From Scolanthus callimorphus (lineage: Eukaryota; Cnidaria; Anthozoa; Actiniaria; Edwardsiidae): a DNA stretch of 64,000 nucleotides. Under the pieces are notes generated by a model. The model worked only from the letters and a program-made list of their open reading frames with translations, ran no database searches and was not told where the DNA came from. Shown piece after piece: positions 32,607 through 45,184 of the stretch. Every line of letters begins with the position of its first letter. Positions within the stretch are counted from its first letter, which is position 1. Made by a program: the position numbers and the translations under genes. The DNA is taken from the NCBI GenBank assembly GCA_033964015.1, contig CM066917.1:28595951-28659950 (forward strand), written 5' to 3'.

Positions 32607-35600
32607 ATGGCGGCCGGACTTTGCGATCTTCCTGAAGAAATTTTAATCCAAATTTTGTCGTACTTACAAGTCTTCGACGTGTTTAGTACTGGCTGCGTAT
32701 GTAAAACTCTTTATGAAATCATAAATTTAGATGCAGTTTGGCGGCCTCGCTTTAAAAGCAATAATGATCACCTCCTGAAATTGCCCTCTTCGAAAAGGGA
32801 TTCCGCAGAATTGGAAACTGGGAGATGGAAAAAAATATACTTCAAGGCTAGCTATGCGTTGTCATTCGGGGCTAGATCTGAGGGAAAATCAGGAGAAAGA
32901 TTATGTGCTGAATTTGTGCGGAATCCAAGTCATTCTAATGCAAATGTTATACGGTTTGGATACGACGCTCCAGTTAATATGAGTGTTGAGATCTGGGTGA
33001 AGTTGAACCGACAGAAACCCGATGGAATAATCATAGGTTGTCAGAGCGAATCAATAAGGTAAGATATACGATTATTCTGTGAAGTATAACACTTTTGCGA
33101 GAGTTCTGATAGTAACGTACAAATTACAATTTGTTTTCCTGATGTTCAAGGAGAAGGTAATTAATCTGGGTGTGTTAACGCCTCGATCGCCATGTGTTGA
33201 AAATAACCTTTTCAAGTAACTTACATGCTTCAAAAAATGATAAAGAGAGGTAAGGTTTGGCATTTCCTAGCTAGAGATTCCATTTAACAATTAACAGTAC
33301 AGTCATCCAAATTGTCTTTTTAGCCAGGTTTTTAAAACCATTTGGTAATAATCTATTACTGGAAAATCCCTCAGCCCTGCCAGAGTGGGAATAGAGGAAA
33401 ATTTTAAAATTTGGGCTTGCATTTGTTCCCATCTCAAAAACAGTTTTTGGAAGGGGTAAAAGTGGTATCCCACATTTAAGACCTTGCTCTGAGAACAATC
33501 CTTTACATCTTTTGACATCGACTGGCCCTGCACTTGGACTCTAGTTAATTCGTAACGCCACATAACGTCTCGCGTATTTATGTATTTATTTGATATTATC
33601 TCGCTAATTTTATGTTAGTTTTAATTCAAGGGTGGTGCCTCGCATGGTTCCCTCGTCCCGTTCGTCCCGCCCCATTGGGTTGACTGCTAATTTATCTCCA
33701 TTTTTGTATTACTTGTTTTTTGTTATGTGTATTTCTGTTTGTACATGAATTTTAGCATGACTCAATAAAGCTGTGAAAAAAAATAAAGGACTAACTAGAT
33801 TAGCTTTCATAGGTTTTTTGCAAGCCAGATAATTTATATTTATTTATTGATGTAATAAAGATGATGGTGAAGATGTTTCACTAATTTTTAGGTCTCACCG
33901 ATGGCCCCAATATCATTGGCAAGTTATGCATATAGGTCCAGATGGCTGCGTGAGAGGTTCTTTAGAACCTTACAAGTTTATGAAAGGACCCAACTTGAAT
34001 GACAGATGCTGGCATCACGTCGCCATAACAGGCTCAACAGATATTCAGAACTTGATAGTTGATGGCTGTGTTGTTGATACTATTAATTTCGGAATAGGCC
34101 ATGAGTACCACAGGTAAATTTTTTTATGGGCAGGTCTTCAGTATTGTCCACTTATGCCTATAAAGTCAGGTGTCTCCCTGAGTGGGAAATGTCACTAGGG
34201 TAGGGTCTTGTAGGGCTATAATTATAACCTACCACTTTTCCAGAAATTGTCAATATACCCTGGGGGGAGGGGAGAATCCCATATTTTTTGGTCAGCGATG
34301 ATCATCATATCTTGTAGGGGTTAAACTCTTTTAATTTAGGCATGAACTTGATCTGCAATAAAATTTAAGGGAGATTGGTATTTTAGAAAGAGAGAGAGAG
34401 AGCACCTTGACAAGATGATAAATTGGAAAACATCAAAGGCAGCATTTTAATCAAAGATGGAAATTTCTTGATTGGTACATCTTTTAGGGTAAAAAATCAT
34501 TTTAGCCACTCCCTTTTTGGTATCTTTTAGGAATGAAACTGAAAATTCCTGACAATCATCCCAGACCAAAAAATGTGGGATCCCCCCCAGGCAGTATACA
34601 TTCTTTCTTATTATATCCCACATGGGATTTGGGATATTCCACCTGTGATGTGTAATAATGGGTTAATACAGTATAACAGAAGGAGGTCCTGCTTTGGATT
34701 TCTTCCTATCCAAGAAGACATGGAGACTTATTTTGTAGATGTATCTTACTGTTTGCAAAGATCAATGGGTGGCGAATGTTGTAAGTTCAGAAAATGCAGA
34801 ACCTTGTGAAATTCGAAGCATTTCTCAAAATCTCTGATGGTTTAGAGAGTAGTCTTGTAATCTCATTTCCTGGCCAATTAACACTAGTACAGATAATGTA
34901 TGAGGAGCAAGACTTGATATTTTCAATCTTGAATTTGAAAGTCTTGATCTTGCTGTCTATGAAAATCTCACATTTACCATTTGCCAGTCCCTAAGGTTGG
35001 GTGCTGTTACACATTTCAAAATATTTTTTCTAACAGGCATTTCCTGCTTCATAATCAATTGGGTAATGGTGTTATAAGCTATGGTTCCTATACCCCCTGG
35101 AATAGCAATGCAATGAAGCCTGGTTACTGTGGATGGTACCCCTTCCATGGAATGGTAAGAAAATATGAACGTTTTAAGTATGTGACTCTCAGGTTCAGAT
35201 CTCATTCTAGACCTGCAAGCTTTTAAAAATCAAAAGCACCGAGTGCCTCTGTGAAATCTTGGATAACTTTTATCCAAATTTGGTTGTCTCGCGATGTTCC
35301 CTTCCCAAGATATTTTATATGCAAATGTAAAGCTACCATGTAGAGAAACTGCAATAAAATCATCTTTATTATTATTATTATTAGATATCAATTTTTCTAG
35401 TTGTGATGACGTCATCGATGAGGCCATGCCATGTGACCTTCGTGTTGCATCTCCCATGCTTCGAATATAACTTTACCCAAGTTTGGTCACTTAGCGATGC
35501 TCCGTTCTCGAGATATCAATTCTTTTCTATTTTTGATGACGTCATACCACTTGAGCATGGTGCTAGACCTCCCTTGCCACGAAGATAACTTTATCAAGTT

Positions 35601-36235
35601 TGGTCACCTAGCGATGTTCTGTTCTCAAGATATTAAATTTTTTCTATCAAGCTAACACTTGAGTTTATGAGCGAGAGAGCGAGAAACATTTGGCCCCCAC
35701 AATATTACACTTTGTTTCTGGTAATAAATTGTCAACATAAGCCTATGTAAATGCAACGAATCATGACAGGGAAACAGGTTTTGAAGCCAGAAAAATCCAG
35801 TCAGTCTCATCCAGAAATGTGAATGAGAAAACGTGAACAGGTCAGGCCCCAGTAGAGGTCTCTCTCACATTGCGAGAGGCCTCTGTTAGCAGGGAAGGAT
35901 GAAGGCAACTTTTTAGTGGCTTATGTCAAGTACTACCGTATTTAGAATTTTAATGTAATTGAGTATCTTTTTTTCAGGTTCGAGAAATAAGGGTGTGGTC
36001 AGGAACTCTACCATCTCACATCATCAAACAAAATATGCATGTACAGAGAATAGATTTACTACAAGAGGACCAGTACAGCGAACATGGCTGTAATTTAATT
36101 GGTTACTGGCCCATGAATAGACTCGCATCTGGACCATGGCCATGGCAAGGATCTTTAGTGTCTTGTACGTCACACCTAGAAGAACACAAAGTCAATAGCT
36201 CACACTTAGAAATTATCCAGTCACATTTATCTTGA
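32607..36235 (+). CDS. F-box and LamG/jelly-roll domain protein, 4 exons, 349 aa
   Basis: Exons 32607-33058, 33892-34113, 35037-35154, 35978-36235; 1050 nt with stop, phases 2, 2, 0, all GT-AG. An F-box occupies residues 8-50 (LPEEILIQILSYL, then CVCKTLYEIINLDAVWRPRF). Residues about 115-300 read as a concanavalin/LamG-type beta-sandwich: VNMSVEIWVKLNRQKPDGII, then DRCWHHVAITGS plus LIVDGCVVD, and late VREIRVWSGTLPSHIIKQNM. F-box proteins are substrate receptors of SCF ubiquitin ligases, so the jelly-roll would be the substrate (possibly glycan) reader; that is inference. The first possible codon is ATG at 32607; the frame extends 5 codons upstream without an ATG. Intron 3 holds a tandem repeat. 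I do not recognise a standard vertebrate FBXO with this order. Confidence 0.85.
33560..33788 (+). repeat. Possible retroelement 3' tail
   Basis: In intron 1 of the F-box gene. Ends CATGACTCAATAAAGCTGTG followed by an A-rich tract, like a polyadenylated LINE 3' end or a processed transcript. No reading frame left. Confidence 0.35.
34199..34590. mobile_element. TTTTAGGGG-family repeat in an F-box intron
   Basis: GGGGGGAGGGGAGAATCCCATATTTTTTGGTCA-type left end and ...CCAAAAAATGTGGGATCCCCCC right end (inverted); includes GATGATCATCATATCTT and its mirrored relative. Same family at 43090, 43590, 49243 and 53945. Confidence 0.65.
35225..35650. repeat. Three diverged tandem units of 120-130 bp
   Basis: Each unit has ATAACTTTA...AAGTTTGGTCACTTAGCGATG, then a TTCTCGAGATATCAATT-like end; two also carry GATGACGTCAT. 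In intron 3 of the F-box gene. A small GAGGCCTCTGTTAGCAGGG relict of the 4793 MITE family follows at about 35875-35905. Confidence 0.72.
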
Positions 36236-37080
36236 TATACTTTAGAATTAGGGAATACTTTAAATACTTTTAAAGTGTATCATTGTAGGTTCATGTAAAA
36301 TCAATGTCAATTGCCATTGACGAGGTCTGATGAAATACCAAGTGTGCTGAACCCCTCTTTTTTACTCATACAACTTCAATCAAAGTTTGCTTGGCTACAG
36401 TACAGTAACCAGTCCGGTAACAAAACTTCATTCTAAACACCGAATGTCAGAAATAACATGTCACTTTTGAGCACAGATGATTATTGGAAAATTTTTCTTT
36501 CTAAAACAAAAAATGGTCCTCGATTTGGCTTAAGAGCCTGTGACCCCCCATTTTAGACGAAGAAAAAAAAATTGGAAAGCTGGAAAGGGGTACCATAAAT
36601 TGTACAGATGTGACCTCCTTTCTCAAATCCTGGCTACGCCCCTGAATTAGCATTCAAATCGGTAGGTACAGCGAATCACCGTGCTCAAGTTTGCTTGTGC
36701 CATGCCTGAGACTTCCACTCTTATAATCTAGTGACGTCTGTCATATTCAACACCCGACATTCCAGGCGCGGTTTTTCATTGCAGCATAGGGCCCTTCAGC
36801 ACGGGTCCGCCCTTCTGGACATTCCCACGCGTTAAACTGGGTGATATATCATGATTCTAGAACACAAAAAAGAGAGCGCACAAATCCATTTTGCGCATTT
36901 CAGAGGACTGTCGAGCGTAAATCATACTTGTGTTTTGTAAATGTGTAGTGACTCTCTATCCCGTAAGCTGGATCTCACTGCGCCAATGGCTGCTGCGAAG
37001 CGGGCGTAAGCGCAGTCACTAGGAGGATTGTCACGCCCGCGTCCTAGTGGTTCTTAATGTCCTTCTGGCCATGTTCCTTA
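36236..37080. other. Intergenic, convergent 3' flanks
   Basis: Between the F-box gene and the VHL-like duplication unit. Contains a CATTTTAGACGAAG...CTGGCTACGCCCCTG-type repeat fragment near 36530-36650. No gene seen and no clear canonical poly(A) hexamer for the F-box gene. Confidence 0.5.
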
Positions 37081-37180
37081 TCCAGGGAAAAGGCGAAGGG
37101 AGTGGGGAAGGACCCTAGTAGCGCCGTCTGTGGTACTGCTAACAAATACCATCACGTGGATTGAATGCATTTCAAATTGG

Positions 37181-37186
37181 TTTATT
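37181..37186 (-). other. Possible poly(A) signal, VHL-like gene A
   Basis: AATAAA on minus in a block conserved with unit B (48167-48172), about 680 nt past the gene A stop. Conservation supports a 3'UTR role; distance makes it uncertain. Confidence 0.35.
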
Positions 37187-37866
37187 ATTTTACAATCTTG
37201 GCTGTGATTACCAATACAATGCAGTGTTGCATCACGGTCTTTAATTGTAAATTGCTTCATTTTCGAAGGGAAATATATTTATCCATTGTCGAATTTTCAC
37301 ATCAACTAAACCAAACCTCCATTCAGGCCGGGTATTATTCAATTCCAGTTTTGTCGTTGTTTTGCAACAGAGATTGGTCTCTTTGTGTATTTGCTATTCC
37401 AAGTCCCATTTTTCACTGCGAGTCTTCGCAATTTGTTCCAGTCCTCGGCTTCGCCTTGGACTGGAACTATTTGCGCAAGCTTTGATCGAAAACCCGTCAA
37501 GTCCTCATAGTCGGCTTTTAAATATTACTTCATTACCACCGTATGTATTGCTACGCGACCTAAAAATTCACTGTTGTGATTGGCGATTCTCAGCAAGGGA
37601 ACTGTAATGTCAATTTTCTTGAGCCAGAAAGTTAATAATTAAGGATAACAATAATTTTAGTTGATTTTACAATCAATGTCAACCAAGTAAAGTAGCCGAA
37701 TTTTGATTGACATCGCAACAGCGAATTTTGAGGTCACGTAGCAATGCATAGTGGTAACCTTTGAAGCGTTTGTGGAGGTCCTGTCCTATTGACTGTTACA
37801 GTCTGCTATTGAAGTCTATTACATTGCTACATTGATCGATTGCCATTACGGTACAGTTCACTAGTC

Positions 37867-40800
37867 CTAGTCACTGCTGCTGCTACTACTGTCATCCCAG
37901 TCGTATTCTGATGAGAAAAGAAAACAGACAATATAATTCATACCTTGATCGATCATTATCACAGAAATAAAATCGCATTCTCGTATCCAAACCACACATC
38001 GACTAGAAATCTACACCATGTAAAACGTTTATCTACAACCCTATTAGACTTTCCCAAAGTCCGTTGTTTCGCTTTTTTTTAATTGGCTTTTTTTGTACAA
38101 CGAAACAAGTCGTACTCTCCCGCGCGGCACGAGACCGTGCGCTTTTTTTCTTCTCTTTGCTCTAGGAAATACATAGAGGACGACTTGGGACAAGTCTACG
38201 ACCCTAGACATTGCGCGATATCTATTGCAACAAACTTGATGGTGGACAACGTAATTAAGGATCAAACGTAGGGATCAAGCCAGAAAATTATAAATAAGAG
38301 CCACCTTTAAGTTGGACAGCAATGGCATAGATGAGGTAGCATACTGCAACAACTGCAACGGGATTCAAATTTCCGGTGAGAAGGGCGTCAGAGGTGGTGC
38401 ATCCAGGGGGGTGTATTTTTGACTCTCTCTTTGAAATCTCCCTGGAATTACTCCTCACACCTGACTCCCTCTTTGAAATCTCCCTGGAATTACTCCTCAC
38501 CCTGACTCAATCTTTGAAATCTCCCTGGAATTACTCCTTGGTAAACTCTCCTCGATGGTTGGAATTATATAAGACTTCAAGAAAACATACCCTCGCTAAT
38601 AATAACTCTCTCTTCCTTCAGTTTGCTCCTTTTTGGATAGTAATACAAGCCATAATTCAAAGCCATTATGTAATCTTCGTCTTTCGGGTCAGTGCACACC
38701 CAGCAATGGCCTTCATAGCTGTCTATCCTGTAACAGCGATCATTTTTCAGATCCTTGACGGTCTGCCTGTGGCCCTGCGGTGTGATCCACTCCAAGCGAA
38801 CGGTACGTCCTGATCGATTTACGAACTTCACTCGGACATGGACATTCGCGTCTGCTCTGGACCGCTGATCGCTTATATCCTCTAAATGGGGCACAATAAA
38901 AGCAATAAATTAAAACAAAGACCGTTGACATTAAATGGTAACTTTGATGGTTGTGACCCACTGTGCATGGATGCTGTTTCCGTGCGAGCAGAGGCTACTT
39001 TTTATCTCCCTGCATTTTCTTTTAGTTTTGTTTTCTTGTGTTTTTTTCAACTACGATGATCGATCAAAATGGCCAAATGTCTATTGAATGTCCCCTTGAG
39101 TGACTATTCTAAAAACGTATCCGGGAAATCTCCGGTGACCGGGAAACTCTCCAATGACCATTTACATCCGTGAAAACCATTGGCAAAAAAATAATTCTAC
39201 AACTAAAAAACTATTAACTATCAAGGAAGTTTTATTGTGAAAATACAATAAAACCTTGTTGCTATCTAGTCGCACAACTCGAAGATTGAAGCGAAAAAAA
39301 AAACCATTTTAATTGTTATCAATTGCTATATCAATTTAAAAATACAATTGAAAAACTTTAACCTAAGATAGCTTACATGTATAATATGGTTGCGACCTAC
39401 TAGGCTTACTTATGTCTTACTTATGTCGTTTACTACCGTGAAATTGTGCTTGGAATAATAAAAGTGAAAGAATGCAAAAACAATTTGCTGACATGTGTAT
39501 GGTAATTTAGATGGTTGTGACGTACTAGGCTGCCGTCTGATGTCCACTGTCGTGTATTTGCCTCCACTCTTGTCAGGCGTGGCAAAGTAGACGCAGTTGC
39601 TTTCTGTACCACTCCCTATCAACATAATTTCGTCCCCCTTCTTGTTGACTGCTGCGAAGGGTGTTGTTTCATACGTCTCTATCACCTCAGACTTGCCATT
39701 CTTGATCTTCTGCAACTTCTTGTCCTTTCCCTGTGCAAAAAAATGTACTTTGTTTTAGAGCGAATTTCAGATGAGCGTCGTAAATTACTTGTATTTATGT
39801 TTACTTTAAATTCTCATTGGCCCCTCATTTCTGTCAACGAATCAAATTTTGAACCAAGCGCGCCTGTGTATTTAGTAATCACGTACCAACAGCGTGATAG
39901 TGTTTTACTTGGCTGGGTTACGACGAAACCAGTTACAAGCTAACTGCGTGGTTGTATATTGGCTTGGCTTGTGATTGGTTGAACGAGGAAGCCATTCAGC
40001 AGCAGCTTGTAATTTCTCTCGTTCATAATTGGCTAGGTGTATTTGATCTTAAGGCTTCAGTCATTTGAAATGCTGTATACAGCAATTACAGCTTTCGTGT
40101 ATCTCACGCCACAACTGGCCAGGAGGCAAACCAAGTTGGATATGTAGAAAGAATGGTTGAAGCTCGAGAGCGGGGACTCAAACTTGGGTCATCGGGTTAC
40201 GCCCTGCCCATTCAGATATTTTGTCTCTCTGCACACAAAATATATTTGTCAAAGTACATGTAGCTAGGCAGGGATACAGTGAAAAAAAATATCGTTTTGG
40301 TTCACTTAGATTGCTGAAAAATGTATGAAATGCTGACATTATAGTAGGAATGATGTGTGTTGGTAAGCACTCTGGAAATTATTAGATCTATATAAAAATT
40401 AACTTTAGAGAGCTCCATATGAAACATTGCTCTATTGATTTTAGACCAAATCAACCACCCAATTTTAGATCATGTGATAAATTCCTTTGGATGGTTACAA
40501 TTGTCAAATTCTTCTCACTCGACCGAGTGCACAAGTGTATGTGGAAGACTAACAAAAGTATCCACCAAAAAAATCTAAATCTTTTTTTGATCTAAATCAT
40601 GATCTAAAAAAGATGTAAACACTGTAAGCCTAAATTATGAAACTACATGGCATACCTTTTTATTGAAGTAGTAGAGGATCACTTTCTCGCCTGATTTGTT
40701 GACAAACTTGACCTTCATCTCGCGTTTCTCCTCATGGGTCCGCACATCTGTGGAATAGGATTCTCATTAATGTCAGGTCACTTCTTTTTAAATTGCTCTC

Positions 40801-42949
40801 TCGACTGCGACAAGTACACTAAAATAAACTACAACTTACAGTCAACAGGCTGCTTAGAGGCCAGCAGTGTTACGAATTTAGCACACTATATATTACATAC
40901 TACATATTTATGGCTACATATTGAACATGTATGCCAGTCTGGATATAGCTGGCTCCAGAGTTGCATCACTGCATACTTTACTGTGTAAAGATTGTTGATA
41001 GAGCCTTGATAGTGCAAGCCGGCTCTCCAGAGTGGGCTTTTTCAGATATTTGATTTTTGGGGGGTTCAGGATACCTGTGTCACGTAAATAAAATCGATAC
41101 CTGTGTATTTTTTGCATGACATGTTTATGCTCAAGTTTTCCCCTGGGCATAAAATAAAAAAATGCTTACCATAATCCTCATGGTCACTGTCACTTTCATT
41201 CCCACACTGTAACATAAAAAAAAACACATGAAGAACCTCACATAAGGGCCCATGGTACTCTCTCGTTAATTGCTACGAAACATTGTTGCCATGAAGAAGA
41301 AATATGCACCCTCAGGTTAAATCTAAAAATTACCTTTCCAGCACCTGGGCCAGGAGGGGCGTGGCCACCAGGGAATCTCCCTGGGGGTGGATAGTACCCC
41401 CCAGGCTGTCCAGTTGGAGGGTAATGGCTAGCTCCTGGTGGGGCTAGAAAGAGTAGAAACATCAAATGTGAATTAAACCACTGGGTATTGGATAGAAGAG
41501 GGATTGCAACAAGTTTGACATTGATAAAAAACCATTGTTGATTTATATGCTAGAACAGACCCCTATCTGGAAAAAATTGCAAGTTTTCAAATTGTCCAGG
41601 TACCAGAGGCCTGATTTTAAACACTAAAAGGTATGATGAGCATCCCCACCCCAAAAAAGGGAGTTTTCCTACCTGGGGTTGTTCCTTGCACTAGTTATTC
41701 CTAGCAAAGATTGTACAGAGTACTCCCCGTGGCAGATTTAGGGGAGGGGGCATTTGATTTACTGTATTTGATGTAGGATATTTGCAAATTTTCTTCCCAT
41801 GTTTTTACTATCCGGCTCCCCCTTTCTTAAATTCCTGGATCTGCCCCTGACTCCTACTCGTCCTGTTCATTCATGCTAACAATATATCATTATCCCTGAA
41901 TGCTTTGTATACCCATCAGTTAAAAAGAAACAGCTGAAGGATGCGCCATTTACTTACTGGATAATGTCCTGGTGGAGGTCCTCCAGGGTATCCTGAAGGA
42001 CGTGGCAGACCTGTGTACCCTCCACCCCCTTGGGGTGGGGAAGGGTAACCTGTCAAGGGGTGATTTGGAGGTGGGATCCCACCAGGGGCTGGTGTATACT
42101 GGAAAAAAGAAAAATCAAAATTACACTTGATATTTCCTTCAACATTAATGGAAATCAGCAGCCATTTTTTAAATCCCTACCCGATTAACTTACCAAGCCC
42201 AGTAACATCATCAGAATATTAACATCATCTGAATATATTTTGGGTGTATATTTGCATTATAAAGTGTCTTGAGAATCCAGAGCTCTGGTCACAGACCCCC
42301 CTTGGGGTACTTTTTCCGTAAAATGAAATAATTTCAGAAAAAAAAAGTCCAACCTAAACTCTGGTTGAACATGCACCCTTTCCAGTGTATCAGTTCAACT
42401 TTTGAGAGTCAAATGTCCCATTGCTCCAACTTATGAGTGACATAGTATTTAAGGAAGACAGAACTTAAATAATGTCTCAAAATTGTGTGATTCCAAAAAA
42501 ATCCATACCTCCCCATGAATGGAAGGAAATTCCAGAGGGGGTTGGGGGATCACAATCACAGTATTTTTCACTGGAAATTTCAGGAGTAGGGGATGGGGAA
42601 GGGGGGTGTCAAATTTCGACACCCTTCCATGGAATCACACATGGTAGCTATGATATATGACTACCTGTGGTGGTGCATATCCCCCTGGTGGTGGGGCCTG
42701 GTAGCCTCCTGGAGGTTGGGGCTGGTAGCCTCCTGGAGGTGGATAGTAACCCCCTGGTTGACCTGGAGGTGGATACTGTCCAGAGGGAGGTGGCTGGTAT
42801 TGTCCAGGAGGTGGCTGGTACTGTCCAGCGGGAGGTGGCTGGTACTGTCCAGTGGGAGGTGGCTGGTACTGTCCAGGGGGAGGTGGTTGGTACCCTGGGT
42901 AACCTCCTGAGCCAGAGGTCTGACTTCCTTGTGGTGGTGGTTGTTGCAT
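37867..42949 (-). CDS. PGY-rich protein with two VHL beta-domain-like modules, gene A
   Basis: Exons, in transcript order: 42949-42665, 42098-41958, (41443-41334 optional), 41206-41170, 40747-40656, 39730-39526, 38881-38591, 37907-37867. Without the optional exon: 1092 nt, 363 aa. The N terminus (1-142) is repeats of GQYQPPP, GGYYPPP and PPGGY. After an acidic hinge (ESDSDHEDY), module 1 starts MKVKFVNKSGEKVILYYF and module 2 VRVKFVNRSGRTVRLEWITP. Module 2 keeps YRIDSYEGHCW, matching the S111/Y112/H115/W117 strand of the human VHL hydroxyproline pocket; Y98 is not conserved. There is no VHL alpha domain; the tail is EYDWDDSSSSSSD. A binding module without Elongin C recruitment is the inference. 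The optional 110-nt exon reads in frame only if the exon before it uses a second donor 4 nt downstream (exon end 41954). First exon at 44464 is non-coding. Confidence 0.83.
38418..38540. repeat. Three tandem 40-bp units
   Basis: GAAATCTCCCTGGAATTACT repeated three times at about 40-bp spacing in the last intron of gene A (37908-38590). Absent from the corresponding gene B intron. Confidence 0.88.
40455..40630. mobile_element. MITE relative of the 19700 element
   Basis: CCACCCAATTTTAGATCATG left arm and ATCATGATCTAAAAAAGATG right side resemble the 19700-20038 arms. Diverged; in the intron between gene A exons of module 1. Confidence 0.5.
41334..41443 (-). other. Optional 110-nt exon of gene A
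   Basis: Encodes PPGASHYPPTGQPGGYY and HAPPGPGAGK in one frame. Its acceptor TTTCTAG|CC leaves 110 nt (not divisible by 3) after a phase-0 exon. In frame only by skipping, or by the tandem donor GTAAGTAAAT at the previous exon, where use of the second GT adds 4 nt. Confidence 0.65.
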
Positions 42950-43089
42950 TCTACACATAACATATTTACTCATTTAGAAACCACTCCTGAATAGATGCTG
43001 CTATTGACTCTGCTGCTAGTGTGAGATTGTGACAATTTGCACCTAAAATTTACAAATCTCCCCCAAATTTATCAGATGATGTCTCCCCT

Positions 43090-44030
43090 CTTTTCATACT
43101 GAATGAATCCTGGGGGGAGGGGCAGACTCCAATATTTTTTGGTCAGGGGTGGAATTTTCAGTTTCACCCCAAAAAGATACCAAAAAGGGTGTGGCTCAAT
43201 TTTTTTTTACCCTAAACGATACCCATTAAAAAATTTCTGTCTTTGATTAAAATGCTGCCTTTGATGTTGTCTTATTTATAGTCTTGTCAACAAGTAGTCT
43301 AGCTTTTTCTTGAAGGTTTGCCGCTGTGTTATAGCCCTAAAAGATGTACTAATCTACCTTAAATTTTATTGCAGATTAAGGTCACCCTAAAAGAGAACAA
43401 AACCTGTGATTTTAACCTCTAAAGGATATGACAATCATCCCCCTGGTAGGGGTTCGAAAAAAAAAATGGTATGGTAAGAAAATAAAGGTATTTTAAGGGG
43501 TTTCTCACGCAAATAAGATACTGTATTTGTAAGTCGAGAGGATACATTTGATGTATATCAAATAAACGGCCAGACTAAAATTTAATCTGTCAAAATCGGC
43601 TGATCGGGGATGATCGTCGTATCTTTTAGGGGTTAAAATCACGGGACCTTGGTCTCTTTTAGGGGTGATCTTAATCTTCAATAAAATTAGGGAGATTGGT
43701 ATCTTTTAGGGCCGAAATATGTGTCCAAATTGTTTTCTCTCATGATGGTGCTTCTAAAAACCGTGTAAGAAAGAGAGATTACTCGATGAGAAGACAATAA
43801 ATTAGAAACAAACACGGAAATTTCTTAATGGGTATCTTTTAGCTGTTACCTGTCTCCTTTCGCACCTACTTTGCACATAAAGGCCTCATCTTTTAGGGTA
43901 TCTTTTAGGGTAAGAAATTATTTGAGCCATGCCATGGCCCGCCACGTTTGGTATCTTTTAGGGGTGAAACTGAAAATTTCCGACGATCATCCCCAGTCAA
44001 AAAATATGGGAGTCCCCTCCCCGGGGTTCG
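43090..44030. mobile_element. Two TTTTAGGGG-family repeats, opposed
   Basis: About 43090-43460 and 43590-44030, in the 5'UTR intron of gene A (42950-44463). Both carry GATCATCCCC / TATCTTTTAGGG modules and a CATATTTTTTG-type end. Followed at 44035-44120 by a TCCTGGAAA-rich low-complexity stretch. Confidence 0.6.
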
Positions 44031-44463
44031 TACGCGTCCTGGAAAGCCTGAATTATATCCTGGATTTTCAGTTTCGTCCTGGAAAGTCCTGGAATTTTAA
44101 GGAAAATCCTGGAAAACTCCTGGAAAAATGTTCCAACTCAAATGTGGTTGAATCAGTCAGTCTCGTGAACCTGATTGATTTGGGCTGCAAATTATGACAT
44201 CTTCCAGACTTAAGTATCATGTTTTGGGGGGTCTTTGGGGGCCTTCCTGGCAAATCCTGGATTTTTGTCATCCAGAAAGCGTACAAACCCTGGATGTAGT
44301 GCTTAAGGCAGCTGCAATTGAACCAAGTTGGTGTTGGATCGATGCCGCGGGCCGCCATCTTGTTTTCATTCTTCGATCGGACGACTTAAATTTTTTCCCA
44401 TTTGTACAGTTTATTCAGTGTATTATTATTTCTCCTGTTGGACTCCTGCTACTCTTGTCTTAC

Positions 44464-44553
44464 CTCACTTTAGGATCACGATTGTTACTGTTTCTCTCGT
44501 ATCCACCCAGATTTTGCAAGAGCAAACAAACAGATCAGTCTACGCCACAGTAA
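44464..44553 (-). other. Non-coding first exon of gene A
   Basis: Ends CCTAAAGTGAG|GTAAGACAAG. The same donor, and similar upstream sequence (GGGTGGAT, GTTTGCTCTTG), occurs in unit B at 56691. The coding exon begins directly after an acceptor (TGTGTAG|AATG). Upstream end and transcription start not defined. Confidence 0.6.
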
Positions 44554-45184
44554 ATTAATGAGATTCATTGGAACATGGCCTCGTGACACGTTTCACCGTT
44601 GCTATAACAAAGGTCACAAAGCGATGGATTTCGCCATTGCGCAGAAACAGTGCTGTTCAAACATGAACTCGTACGGGAATTTGTTAAGCTTTGAAATGAA
44701 ACGTTCTACATGGTCAAACAGCAAAGACAAGAAGGTATTCATTGCTTACAATTATTAGGTCCCATTCCCCCCATTTGACTCTTGAGTAGTCCGTGGGCCA
44801 GGAGTCGAAACCCTCCCCCCCCCCCCCTCGGGGATTTTTGCTAACATATATCATTCGAAAGCTTAGGTCGAGGGTAGTCCAAAACCGGTTGTTCGCACTT
44901 TTGAAGGGGAGAGGACAAAACATGGAGTACTACTCCATGGAGTACCCTTTTGGAGTACCCTTTTGGAGTACCCTTTTGGAGTACCTAAAATGGAGTACCC
45001 CTAAAAAGTGCCCATGATCATTTCCATGTACGTACCTTTATTCATTTCAAGCGTGAATGCTCATCGATGTTCAAGTATTAAAGTTCAGCGATTTTGGCCG
45101 CCATCTTGAAATTTAGATGTTGGTACTTCAAGTACGGATCCTGAACTGAAGTGTATCATGTTATGCACCAGTCAAAGTAAACCC

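Larger units (their letters stand above)
37081..44553 (-). repeat. Tandem duplication unit A
   Basis: Covers the 3' flank, gene A and its non-coding first exon. The matching unit B is about 48095-56790. Shared non-coding landmarks: GCATTGAATG plus TTGGCTGTGATTAC in the 3' flank (37165-37220; 48140-48200), all exon borders, and the CCTAAAGTGAG|GTAAG first-exon donor. Confidence 0.8.

Noticed and set aside
42593..42963. Trp/Val-rich and His-rich open frames over the PGY exon
   Set aside because: Antisense or shifted-frame shadows of the proline-rich coding exon of VHL-like gene A.
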